From positions 1 through 29,942 of the IMG/VR virus record IMGVR_UViG_3300035180_002547: DNA of 29,942 nucleotides; one strand, written 5' to 3'. Of the stretch, positions 7,870 to 16,577 are shown one piece after another; positions within the stretch are counted from its first letter, which is position 1, and each line of letters opens with the position of its first letter. Below the pieces are notes generated by a model, which was not told the origin of the DNA, made no database searches, and saw only the letters and a program-made list of their open reading frames with translations. The DNA is from a virus. Made by a program: the position numbers and the translations under genes.

Positions 7870-10818
7870 ATGCCTGTACTAAATATTGAAGACAAAGATT
7901 TGTTTATGAAACTTAAAAAGCAACTGATGATGCTCGATCCAGTTAGCTTTTGTGAAAATCATTTAACATTAGATGGTAAGCCATTTAGGTTGAGTGGAAA
8001 CGGGTATAAACCGTTTGGAGAGATATACAGATATATTGGAATCAAAGCATTAGAGCCAGATTCTAAACCAGTAATTATTGTTAAAGGTCGTCAGGTTGGC
8101 GCCACAACTATGGCCAGTGCCCTAGAAATGTATTTTATGGGTTCTGGAATTTTTGGAATAGCTGATAAGCCACCAATTCGTGTTATTCATGCGTTTCCTC
8201 AATTGGAATTAGCTGCGGCCTATTCTAAAACCAAACTAAACCAAATAATATCATCTGCTATTCCAGTTCCAGCTGATCCTAATAATAAAGCTGCAAAACA
8301 AAAGTCTTGCATGCAAGTTTTATTAGATCAATCTACTGCAACAAATGATTCTTTACATTTTAAACAATTTACTGGCGGAAACCATTTATGGGTTGAATCA
8401 GTAGGATTAGATGGAGACCGAATCATGGGTCGTACTGCTGATATTTTATTTTTTGATGAATGTTTCCCGTCTAATCAAAAAATAGCAACTAATAAAGGAA
8501 AAAAAACAATTGGCAGTTTAGTTAAAAATCATTTAAATAATAAAGATAATCCATTAATTTTATCATTTAATGAAAACACACAGTCTTTTGAATATAAAAA
8601 AATTATTAATGCATGGGAACGTGAAAAAAAAGAATTAATAAGATTATTTTTATGTGGAAAAAAAATTGACTGTACGCCTAATCATAAATTTTTAACAGAA
8701 TTTGGCTGGCAAGAAGCTAAAAATATTAAGTCTGGTACATTAATAAAAACTTATCATGACACTGATAGGCATATAAGTTCGCTTAATAATGACCAATATC
8801 AAATAATATTAGGCTCATTTTTGGGAGACGGACATGTTAATAGTGAAGGGCAATCCAGATATAGATTAAAAGTTATTCATGGATCATCTCAAAAAGATTA
8901 TTGTAATTGGAAAGCTAATGCATTTAACTCTAATATTAAATATATTAAAGAAAATGGCTATGCAAAAAAAGAGGCATATAGTTTTCAAACTAAATTATTC
9001 GGATTAAATAAAAAATTTCCTAAAACAAAAAATGATTGTCCTCAATGGATATTAGATGATATTGATGCAAGGGGAATAGCTATTTGGTTTATGGATGATG
9101 GTAGTATTACAAGAAAATGGAATAGCGGCATGTCTGGAACTATTTCTACATGTTCTTTTAATGAAGATAGTCAGAAAAGATTTGTTAAAAAATTCAAAGA
9201 TTTAAATATTGAATGTCATTATAAAAAATATGATGGACAATTTTATTTATTATTTAATAAAAATGGATTTAATAATTTATTTAAATTAATTGAGCCATAT
9301 ATGCATGAAAATTTATTGTATAAAACTCATATGAAAGAAAATAATTATAAATGGAATTTTATCCAAAATAAATTTGGATGGCTTATTTTGGATAAAATTG
9401 TTAATACAAATATATCTAAAAAAGTATATGATATTGAAATTGAAAATAATCATAATTTTATATTATCACCAAATACATATGGACATAATCTTGGAGGACC
9501 AATTGCTCATAATTGTCAAAAAACGACCAGCACAGCCATTGGTAACTCTTTGAAAGTTTTAACTACTGCTAAATATGGCAGACCATCAAAAGGTGTCCAA
9601 ATATATTTTGGAACACCAAGACGTAAAGGTTCTGATTTTCATAAAATGTGGCAGACATCATCTCAGCAATATTATTATTTGGGCTGTGAAAATTGTGAAA
9701 AACATTTCCCATTATATACTCCCGGCTCAGATGATTGGAAGAAAATTTGGGTCTATGGTAAAATCGTAAGATGCCCACATTGCACTCATGAGCAAGATAA
9801 GTTAGAAGCTGCTGAGCGTGGCAAATGGATTTCATTTAAAGATCCAAACGATCCAGATTGTCAAATGATTGGTTTTCATATCAATCAATTATACATGCCA
9901 ATGTTTACTAGAGAAGATATTGATAATGAAATTCCTGGAAAGCATCCAATCAATACTGAACGTGTATTCATGAATGAAGTTTTAGGGGAATTTTTTCAAG
10001 GAGATTCTAGCCCAATTACTCCAGAAGAAATAAAAGAAAAATGCGCAGATGTTGGAAGAAAATTTAGTGGACGCATAACTCCAGTTATTAACTCAGCGGA
10101 CCCTCAAATGGTAATATTGGGAATCGATTATGGTGCTCGTGCCGATTTAGAACAATTAGCCAATCCAGAAAAAATTAGAGCATCAGGACAATCCTATAGT
10201 ACTGCTGTAGTTTTATCTGTTAAAGGCCCCAATTTATTGAGCATTGAATTTGCAACAAAGTTTAAAAGAAATGATATGGAAAGTAAAAAGGGAATTATAG
10301 ATCAAATAATGAGGCAATATAGTGTTCAATTAGCGGTTGGAGATATTGGTTACTCTAATGATTTTTCGTCTCTATTACATCAAATTTACGGAGATAAGTA
10401 TTTAGTATCTCGTGCTCATAATAAAGTAAATGGACACGTAAAATTTACCACAGACGCGTTTCCTAAGGAAATAGTTTTTGAAAGAGATTTTTATATTGGT
10501 GAATTATATGAACAAATGAAAAATGGAATGATTAGATTCCCATATGGTGATTATGAAAAAGTAGCCTGGCTAATTGATCATTGTTGCAGTATGGAAATAA
10601 AACCATCAACATCTAGAATTGGCGGAGATCCTGAAATACATTATGTAAAAGGTGGCACTCCAAACGACGGTTTTATGGCTTTACTTAATGCATATATTGC
10701 TTACAAATTTCTCATTACTAGAGGATTTACCAATAATAACCCTTTACTTCAGCAATCTAATTTTTCTAATCATAATAAACCTCTAGTATTAAGTGGCTTT
10801 ATTCCTCGTAAATTCTGA
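7870..10818 (+). CDS. terL: Terminase large subunit (GpA-like), interrupted by an intein
   Basis: The ATPase and nuclease that packages genomic DNA into the prohead. The precursor is 982 residues; removing the intein (198-548) leaves 631. Walker A is GRQVGATT (73-80) and Walker B is ADILFFDE (190-197), with the intein placed directly after the catalytic Glu. After the junction come IYFGTPRRKGSDFH, a zinc ribbon C606/C609/C635/C638 and ERGKWIS, which resemble the GpA family of lambda-like terminases. The C-terminal RNase-H-like nuclease has D753 (LGIDYG), D825 (GDIGYSND) and D933 (TPNDGF), the expected metal-binding acids. No clear Shine-Dalgarno precedes the ATG, unlike most neighbours. The portal gene follows after 77 bp. 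Identification is very confident. Confidence 0.96.
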   Translation: MPVLNIEDKDLFMKLKKQLMMLDPVSFCENHLTLDGKPFRLSGNGYKPFGEIYRYIGIKALEPDSKPVIIVKGRQVGATTMASALEMYFMGSGIFGIADKPPIRVIHAFPQLELAAAYSKTKLNQIISSAIPVPADPNNKAAKQKSCMQVLLDQSTATNDSLHFKQFTGGNHLWVESVGLDGDRIMGRTADILFFDECFPSNQKIATNKGKKTIGSLVKNHLNNKDNPLILSFNENTQSFEYKKIINAWEREKKELIRLFLCGKKIDCTPNHKFLTEFGWQEAKNIKSGTLIKTYHDTDRHISSLNNDQYQIILGSFLGDGHVNSEGQSRYRLKVIHGSSQKDYCNWKANAFNSNIKYIKENGYAKKEAYSFQTKLFGLNKKFPKTKNDCPQWILDDIDARGIAIWFMDDGSITRKWNSGMSGTISTCSFNEDSQKRFVKKFKDLNIECHYKKYDGQFYLLFNKNGFNNLFKLIEPYMHENLLYKTHMKENNYKWNFIQNKFGWLILDKIVNTNISKKVYDIEIENNHNFILSPNTYGHNLGGPIAHNCQKTTSTAIGNSLKVLTTAKYGRPSKGVQIYFGTPRRKGSDFHKMWQTSSQQYYYLGCENCEKHFPLYTPGSDDWKKIWVYGKIVRCPHCTHEQDKLEAAERGKWISFKDPNDPDCQMIGFHINQLYMPMFTREDIDNEIPGKHPINTERVFMNEVLGEFFQGDSSPITPEEIKEKCADVGRKFSGRITPVINSADPQMVILGIDYGARADLEQLANPEKIRASGQSYSTAVVLSVKGPNLLSIEFATKFKRNDMESKKGIIDQIMRQYSVQLAVGDIGYSNDFSSLLHQIYGDKYLVSRAHNKVNGHVKFTTDAFPKEIVFERDFYIGELYEQMKNGMIRFPYGDYEKVAWLIDHCCSMEIKPSTSRIGGDPEIHYVKGGTPNDGFMALLNAYIAYKFLITRGFTNNNPLLQQSNFSNHNKPLVLSGFIPRKF
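8461..9513 (+). mobile_element. Intein with LAGLIDADG homing endonuclease, inserted at TerL Walker B
   Basis: A 351-residue in-frame insertion from Cys198 (CFPSNQKIATNKG) to Asn548 (GPIAHN), with Cys549 as the +1 extein residue. Splicing block B is CTPNHKFLTEFGWQEAKNI; block F is KKVYDIEIENNHNFI; block G ends in His-Asn before Cys. The two dodecapeptide-like endonuclease motifs are LGSFLGDGHVN (314-324) and IAIWFMDDGSIT (403-414), each with its acidic residue, so both self-splicing and homing could be active. Excision would rejoin FFDE to CQKTTS. Insertion in a conserved ATPase motif is typical for inteins, since imprecise loss would destroy the host protein. The insert is strongly A- and Lys/Asn-rich. 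Confidence 0.95.
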
Positions 10819-10895
10819 AAATCTCTAACTACTTCAATGCTTTGATATATTATTACTTGAGTATAGTAGAGTAGATGGAAATAAATTGAGGAAAT

Positions 10896-12758
10896 ATGGC
10901 TATTAATAAAGCTCAAAAACTATGGGTAGGACCCTCTAACTCGGATCAGTATCTAGGATCTAAATCTTCTGTACCACAAGTTAGTTCACTAATGTCACGA
11001 ACTGTATCAGATATTAGGCGGCAAGGTATTGCTGGTGAAGTCGAACAAGGTCTATATAGAGATGGATCTGGCCCAACTGTAAAAGAAGATGGATTTACGC
11101 TAAATGGCAGAGTAGTTTCATCTGTAGGTACTCATAAATATGCTCAAGTTGTAAGTAATTCTGGTGGAAATTTCCGTGGTGGTACAGGAGATACAGTAAA
11201 GCAAACTCCTGAAGTTTACTCTCCACTATGGTTAAATTCTAATCTTAATTTACCACGTGATAGAGCAACCATCAATGCTTGGTGCCGTAGTTTTTATGCT
11301 TTAAATCCATTTGTTCATAATGCAGTTAATCTACACAGCACGTATCCTATTAGCAAATTAAACATTAAATGTCCAAACAAAGACATCGAGAAATTCTTTA
11401 ATGATATGATTGAAGAAATTGATCTTATGAATATTTGCGTGCAAATTGCGCAAGAATATTGGTTATTGGGAGAATCTTTTGTTTATGCAGAATTGGATGA
11501 AAGTCGCGGAAAATGGAGCAGATTACTAATCCAGAATCCAGATTATATGATTGTAAAGCGTACGGTAGTTGCTAATGAACCAATCATTATGTTACGTCCT
11601 GATGAAAATTTAAAGAAAATTGTTTTTTCAAATAGAACTAATGATATCGAACAGCGTAAACAGCTTAATAATCATATTATAGATTCAGTAAAGCGTGGAG
11701 AAAATATACCATTAGATAATTTCCATGTTTCACATTTAGCACGCAGAATTAGTCCTTATGAAATTAGAGGAACTGGTCTTCCAGTATGTATTTTTAGACA
11801 ATTAATGTTATTTGATAAATTACGTGAATCTAAATATGCTCAAGCAGATAATATGATTAACCCATTAACATTGGTTAAAATTGGAACTGATGGTCCAGAC
11901 GGATTACATCCTTCAGTTGCAGATTTAGATGCATTCAGAAACGTTTTTGAAGAAGCTCAATATGATAAAGATTTCAAAATCTTTACTCATGCTGGAGTAG
12001 CAGTAGAACGTGTTGGTTATGGACAAGGAATTTATGATATTTCTGGAGATATTACTCAAATAATTAAAGAAATATATGTTGGATTACAAGTACCACCAGT
12101 ATTAATGGATGGTGGAGCTGATACTACATATGCTAATGGTGGTGTTGCTCTTGATGTATTAAGACAACGTTACATGCAATTTAGAAATATGATGTCTCAA
12201 TGGTTAAAAAGAAAAATCTTTGCTCCCATTTCCAAAATTCAAGGTTTTTATGATTATTCTGGTGGAGAAAAACAATTAATTGTTCCAGATGTAGATTGGA
12301 ACCATATGTCTCTATTTGATGCTGGAGATTATATTAATGGATTAGTAACTTTAACTCAAGGTGAAGATGCAGCTAAAAGAGCTTCATTACATACATTATA
12401 TAGATCTTTAGGATTGGAATTTGAAGATGAAATTCGTAAAATGAGAAAAGAGGCAATTCAATTAGCTATTAATAAAAAAGAGAAAGTGGCTCTTGATGCT
12501 ATGGATTTGAACTCTTTGCGTGCACTAGATGAAGAAGATGAAATTCCAGAAATGGAAACTAAACCAGGTGAAACTGGTGCTATGCCGCCTCTTCCAGGAG
12601 AAAGCCCTGGCGGTAGTGCCCCACCAAGCCCAGGAGGATTACCTGGCCTAGACCTTGGTGGATTGCCTCCAATCCCACCAGGACCTTCAGGTGGCACACC
12701 TCCATCCCCTCCACCACCTTCTGGTAGCCCTCTACCTAGTGGTGGACCTCTAGCTTAA
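10896..12758 (+). CDS. Portal protein
   Basis: A 620-residue protein preceded by TTGAGGAAAT, a good ribosome binding site. The portal forms the dodecameric ring at one head vertex through which DNA passes. Support comes from position directly after terL, size, and motifs of the phage portal family: the WCRSFYALNPFVHNAVNLHS region around 128-147, the stem/wing part with YWLLGESFVYAEL and LLIQNPDYMIVKR, and a C-terminal core with GIYDISGDITQIIKEIYVGL, then QVPPVLMDGG and LRQRYMQFRNMMSQWLKRKI. The last 70 residues (about 551-620) are a Pro/Gly/Ser tail, unusual for a portal core and probably disordered. The gene has its own upstream gap of 77 bp. Confident. Confidence 0.93.
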   Translation: MAINKAQKLWVGPSNSDQYLGSKSSVPQVSSLMSRTVSDIRRQGIAGEVEQGLYRDGSGPTVKEDGFTLNGRVVSSVGTHKYAQVVSNSGGNFRGGTGDTVKQTPEVYSPLWLNSNLNLPRDRATINAWCRSFYALNPFVHNAVNLHSTYPISKLNIKCPNKDIEKFFNDMIEEIDLMNICVQIAQEYWLLGESFVYAELDESRGKWSRLLIQNPDYMIVKRTVVANEPIIMLRPDENLKKIVFSNRTNDIEQRKQLNNHIIDSVKRGENIPLDNFHVSHLARRISPYEIRGTGLPVCIFRQLMLFDKLRESKYAQADNMINPLTLVKIGTDGPDGLHPSVADLDAFRNVFEEAQYDKDFKIFTHAGVAVERVGYGQGIYDISGDITQIIKEIYVGLQVPPVLMDGGADTTYANGGVALDVLRQRYMQFRNMMSQWLKRKIFAPISKIQGFYDYSGGEKQLIVPDVDWNHMSLFDAGDYINGLVTLTQGEDAAKRASLHTLYRSLGLEFEDEIRKMRKEAIQLAINKKEKVALDAMDLNSLRALDEEDEIPEMETKPGETGAMPPLPGESPGGSAPPSPGGLPGLDLGGLPPIPPGPSGGTPPSPPPPSGSPLPSGGPLA

Positions 12759-12781
12759 GGATAAATACCCAATAACTTATG

Positions 12782-12793
12782 TATAATTTAGTA
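12782..12793 (+). promoter_or_regulatory. Recurrent TATAATTTAGTA element, possible late promoter
   Basis: The 12-mer TATAATTTAGTA occurs 36 bp before the gene at 12830, and again exactly at 18060-18071 before the small gene at 18102. Similar sequences lie in two other large gaps. Position in the rare intergenic gaps suggests a phage promoter element or a regulator site; no transcription data are available, and AT-rich sequence makes chance matches easier. Confidence 0.35.
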
Positions 12794-12829
12794 TTTGTTT
12801 ACTGATTTTATATACATAAAGGGTTTATC

Positions 12830-14209
12830 ATGCAGAAAACTGCTCAAAAAAGAAGCATTCTCAATAAGTTAAGAGAGATGACAAATGTCAGTGGCCAAGC
12901 TGCTGAAAAATTCTTCAATCCACAGTTTAAGGCTGTAATGGAAAGTTTGCGAGCTAAGGACGATCAAATACGTTCTTTAGTGGCAGGTGCCCCCATTGGT
13001 GATGGAGATCCAGGTTCGGATCCTGTTGCATTGAAAGATCTTTTAAAGTCTGCTAAGTCTAATCTAAATAGACGAGAGTATATGGTTGCAGTTGCTGAAT
13101 TAGGAAGATTTCATAAAAGATTTTCCGATATCCATAGGGAGCTTGATAAACTAAAATTTGATATTGATGCTGTTCATCATCAATTTTTATTTGGTACTGA
13201 AGATGAGCCAATTTTAAATGACGAACAAAAAAAACATCTTCATGATTTGAAAAGTAGATTTGCTCGTACTCAAAGAATGGAGCTAATTAAAGAAGCCGGT
13301 ATTATGGATTTTTTCTATAATATTGGAACGAGACGAGGCCGTGCCCTTTCTGCTTGGGAAAAGCGTTATCCAAAAGAAACTGCTCGTCTAAAAAAAGATA
13401 CAACAACAATGTTGGTAAAATCTGAAGCTGCTTTATCGCAAATTTTATCTACATTGAAAGAAATGGCATCTGCTCGTTCTGTTAGAAATCCAGAACAATA
13501 TACTAAGTTCGCAGAAAAAATTACCAAGAGTTATCAATCATACGATGGTTCTTTTAAGGAATATTACAATACTAACATCAAGGGATGGTTAGATAAAGTA
13601 GAATTAGTTGCTCCAACTGAACCAATTAGTGAAAAAGAGTCTGATGAAATTGCTACTCAAAAAATTCCAGTAGGAGACGTTCCTTCTACTGAAAAAGACA
13701 ATTTCAACATACCAATGTTATTTGGTCCTGATAAAAGCACTGAAGTATCAAGAGTACCTTCACAAGTAGATACTGATAGAGAATCTATGCCTCCTACTAT
13801 GGATGCTCCTTCTTCTAAAGAACTTCCATATGCAGCTACAATGCCATCTCCTGGAATGCAGGTTAATACTCCAAGAATACCACCAGCAGCATCAGTTCCA
13901 ACTATACCATCCCCACCTCCAGCAATGTCTGGACCGATGAGTACGCAGCCATCTTCTGCTGCACCTAGTACTATTCCTTCTCCACCGCCAGCAATGTCAG
14001 AGCCAGGACAATTAAAAAGTGATCAATTAGCAAAGGAATTTGGATGGAACACTGCTCATACAAAATTCCTTTCATCTTTAGAATCATTATCTAATGAAAG
14101 TCCTTTTTTATTAGCCTCTTATATTGCTAAATATGCTCGTAGCATTCAATCTTATGATACTGCTACTGCAATTAAACTTCTAAAAATTGCTAAGAATATT
14201 AGGGGTTAA
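12830..14209 (+). CDS. Hypothetical virion-like protein, coiled coil plus Pro-rich linker
   Basis: A 459-residue protein with AAAGGGTTTATC before its ATG. Residues 1-270 are mainly helical with conserved-looking segments such as GTRRGRALSAWEKRYPKE and repeated amphipathic helices; residues 290-390 are a Pro/Ser/Thr linker with an internal repeat (PTIPSPPPAMSGP and STIPSPPPAMSEP). The C-terminal ~60 residues form a second helical domain (FGWNTAHTKFLSSLESL, then LLASYIAKYARS). It is followed after 2 bases by the lytic transglycosylase gene, so the two products may act together, for example as neck, tail or internal virion proteins. No family is recognised. Confidence 0.85.
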   Translation: MQKTAQKRSILNKLREMTNVSGQAAEKFFNPQFKAVMESLRAKDDQIRSLVAGAPIGDGDPGSDPVALKDLLKSAKSNLNRREYMVAVAELGRFHKRFSDIHRELDKLKFDIDAVHHQFLFGTEDEPILNDEQKKHLHDLKSRFARTQRMELIKEAGIMDFFYNIGTRRGRALSAWEKRYPKETARLKKDTTTMLVKSEAALSQILSTLKEMASARSVRNPEQYTKFAEKITKSYQSYDGSFKEYYNTNIKGWLDKVELVAPTEPISEKESDEIATQKIPVGDVPSTEKDNFNIPMLFGPDKSTEVSRVPSQVDTDRESMPPTMDAPSSKELPYAATMPSPGMQVNTPRIPPAASVPTIPSPPPAMSGPMSTQPSSAAPSTIPSPPPAMSEPGQLKSDQLAKEFGWNTAHTKFLSSLESLSNESPFLLASYIAKYARSIQSYDTATAIKLLKIAKNIRG

Positions 14210-14211
14210 TC

Positions 14212-15384
14212 ATGCCTAATCTGGGACCGAATTTTTACCAAAAGTTAGTGCGAATCTCTTCTGAAGTAGGTATGAAACCAGAAGATTTGATTGCTGTTAT
14301 GGTTTCAGAATCTGGAATGAATCCAGCTGCTGTTGAAAAACAGTATAAAGGTTCTGGACTAATTGGATTTATGCCAGATACTTTAAAGGGTTTAGGATTT
14401 AAAGGAACCTGGGAAGATTTCATTAAATTATCTGGTGAGCAACAATTAGATTATGTTGAAGCTTTTATTAAAAACAAAGGGCAAAAATTTAATTCAGCTC
14501 CACAATATTATGTTGCTAATTTTTGGCCCGCAGCTTTAAAACTTCCAGGAATAAAAGCGGAAGATCCTAACACAGCATTCATTGAATCCAATCCACAAGT
14601 TGTAACAGAACCTAAAACTGGTAGGAAATGGAGCAAGAAATATTATGATGTTGGAATTAAAATTGATCCTACTTTTGAACATAGCGCATATAAAGCAAAT
14701 CCTTTATTTGACAAAAATAAAAGGGGAGCCATTACATATGGTGATATGATTGAAAGAGTAAATGATATTAAAAAACAATCATCATATAAAAATATAATAG
14801 CATCATTAACCAAATCTACTGGATATCAGCCTGGTAAGGAAAATACTATGGTTGTACACAAAGATGATCTTATAAAAAGATATATGAATAAATATAAAGA
14901 TCAAGATCAAGGAATTGATTCTTATCAACAAGTTGGTAATCAATCACAATTAAATAATACTTTGAATAAGTATTTGCAAGAAATTGCAGCATCTGATAAG
15001 TCAAATAAAAAGTTATACAAAAAGTTTTTACCACTTAATCATTTAGTAATTAATGTTACAGCATCTGAATTTGTAGATGCTGTAGAATTTTCTCGTATTT
15101 TATGTGCCGCATTAGATGAAGAATTGATGGCAGAAGCATTTACACATACTAATGGCAATATAATAGATGTTGAATGTTCAATTTCAGGCCCAGAGCATGA
15201 ATGTTTTAAAACAGTAAAACAATTAACTGAATCATTATCTGAAGTGTTTAAGAATTCAACTATTAAAATTGGTGGAATTGATGTAAAAACTAAATTCTTT
15301 ATGAATAAAAAGTCATCTTATCAGCAAATGGATGCTAAAACTGCTAACGCTCAACACAGGAAGTTCCTGATTAAATTTATCTAA
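14212..15384 (+). CDS. Lytic-transglycosylase-like virion protein
   Basis: A 390-residue protein with AGGGGTTAATC before its ATG. Residues 10-115 resemble the lysozyme-like SLT fold: the catalytic Glu is probably E33 in MVSESGMNPAAV, followed by GSGLIGFMPDT (48-57) and QYYVANFWPAALKLPGI (98-114). Such enzymes cleave the glycan strands of peptidoglycan; in a virion operon this usually means local wall opening during genome entry rather than lysis. No signal peptide or membrane segment is visible, which fits a virion-carried enzyme. Residues 115-270 are a charged linker region, and 276-390 form a separate alpha/beta-looking domain (HLVINVTASEFVDAVEFS). Family assignment is good; exact role is inferred. 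Confidence 0.87.
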   Translation: MPNLGPNFYQKLVRISSEVGMKPEDLIAVMVSESGMNPAAVEKQYKGSGLIGFMPDTLKGLGFKGTWEDFIKLSGEQQLDYVEAFIKNKGQKFNSAPQYYVANFWPAALKLPGIKAEDPNTAFIESNPQVVTEPKTGRKWSKKYYDVGIKIDPTFEHSAYKANPLFDKNKRGAITYGDMIERVNDIKKQSSYKNIIASLTKSTGYQPGKENTMVVHKDDLIKRYMNKYKDQDQGIDSYQQVGNQSQLNNTLNKYLQEIAASDKSNKKLYKKFLPLNHLVINVTASEFVDAVEFSRILCAALDEELMAEAFTHTNGNIIDVECSISGPEHECFKTVKQLTESLSEVFKNSTIKIGGIDVKTKFFMNKKSSYQQMDAKTANAQHRKFLIKFI

Positions 15385-15392
15385 AGGAAAAA

Positions 15393-15821
15393 ATGGTAAC
15401 CGAGAAATTTGTTTTAGATGTCATACAGGACTCCAATAAAGATAGAACGAAAACTTTTGCAGAATTTATTGCAACAGTTTTCAAAGATAAATTCGTTGAA
15501 ATATATCTAGGTGATGCGTATGAAGATGTTAGTTTAGAGCAAACTTCAACTGCATATCCTGCTGTTTTTTGTGGCAAAGTAATTGCTGCATATAGAGAGT
15601 GCTTAATTATTAATTCTGTTTATGTAAATTCTCGCGCTAAAACAATTCAGATAGGAAATCTTATGTTTATTAGCGAAAGAGCGATTAGAGGACTTAATGA
15701 AATCGATGGTAATGGTATTATTGAAGATATGTTTATGAGAAGTAAAGAATCTTTAGAGATTAAAAAAAACTTTGTTGATAATTCCGAAAATACTTCAGTC
15801 CAATATACTCGAAAAAAATAA
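15393..15821 (+). CDS. Hypothetical 142-aa protein
   Basis: Starts 8 bases after the transglycosylase stop with AAAGGAAAAA as ribosome binding site. The protein looks compact, with alternating hydrophobic strands (VFCGKVIAAYRECLIINSVY) and a helical, charged end. It has no recognisable motif, signal peptide or membrane segment. Tight linkage to the transglycosylase and later virion-like genes suggests a small head-tail connector, completion or tail protein, but this is inference from position and size only. Confidence 0.8.
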   Translation: MVTEKFVLDVIQDSNKDRTKTFAEFIATVFKDKFVEIYLGDAYEDVSLEQTSTAYPAVFCGKVIAAYRECLIINSVYVNSRAKTIQIGNLMFISERAIRGLNEIDGNGIIEDMFMRSKESLEIKKNFVDNSENTSVQYTRKK

Positions 15822-15827
15822 TGAATC

Positions 15828-16577
15828 ATGTCAGATACAAACCACATACTAAAATTAGCTCACAACTATGAAAAAAGTTGTTTAGAAAGTTTGGATAAAC
15901 TTGCTCGCATTAAAAAATTGCCGAGCGGTAAGTATCGTGTATTATCTGAAAATGGAAAAAATTTAGGAACTTCTGAAACTAAAGAAGAAGCTGAAAAAAG
16001 ATTAAAGCAAGTAGAATATTTCAAGCATAATGATAAAAATAGTTCTGAAGATGAACAAGAAGAAAAAGTAATAGATTTAATGAAAGCTACTGATTTTTCT
16101 TATTCTGCTATTATGCGAGAAATGAGACAAAAAGCAACTAAAGAGCAAGTAAGAGAATTTTTAATTTTATTCAAGAGAGAGTTTGATAAAGCAACAAAAG
16201 ATAAACTTCAAAAACCAGAAAAATTAGCTTTGCAAAACTCTCTTATCAAATTTAATAAGAGGCATAAAATCAAGGTAAAGAAAAAACTTGTTAAAAATGC
16301 AGCTATTAGTGAATTAGGTGATGCTAATCAAGTTGGACAATATTTAGCAAATATTGTTAGATTTACTATTAACAGAATTCCATTAGAAAAAAGACAATCA
16401 GTAATTAGCAATTTGAAAAATAAATTTTATTCTTTTAATGCTGATGAAATAGCTCAGAAACAATTACCACCTACTTCTAGTATAGGTCAATCTATTACTT
16501 TCGTTAAACATGTATTATTTAATCACGATCCAATATATATTCGTGAAGTACTTAATAGTTTAGTGAGTCATTTATAA
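15828..16577 (+). CDS. Hypothetical lysine-rich protein with a small N-terminal beta-type module
   Basis: A 249-residue protein that starts 6 bases after the previous stop, with only a weak ribosome binding site, so translation may be coupled. Residues 25-67 (KKLPSGKYRVLSENGKNLG, then TKEEAEKRLKQVEYFKH) match a short strand-rich module that in phage and bacterial proteins commonly reads as 'K-x-G-K-Y-x-V-L-S-x-x-G-K-x-L-G ... EEAExRLxQxExFK'; its function is not known to me. Residues 85-249 are helical and basic. The stop TAA shares one base with the next ATG. Unknown role. Confidence 0.8.
   Translation: MSDTNHILKLAHNYEKSCLESLDKLARIKKLPSGKYRVLSENGKNLGTSETKEEAEKRLKQVEYFKHNDKNSSEDEQEEKVIDLMKATDFSYSAIMREMRQKATKEQVREFLILFKREFDKATKDKLQKPEKLALQNSLIKFNKRHKIKVKKKLVKNAAISELGDANQVGQYLANIVRFTINRIPLEKRQSVISNLKNKFYSFNADEIAQKQLPPTSSIGQSITFVKHVLFNHDPIYIREVLNSLVSHL

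Noticed and set aside
13290-13330. T4-type prohead cleavage site (I-K-E-A) in the protein at 12830
   Set aside because: The pattern is too short and KEA/KTA/KKA triplets are common in these Lys/Ala-rich proteins; no evidence of cleavage.
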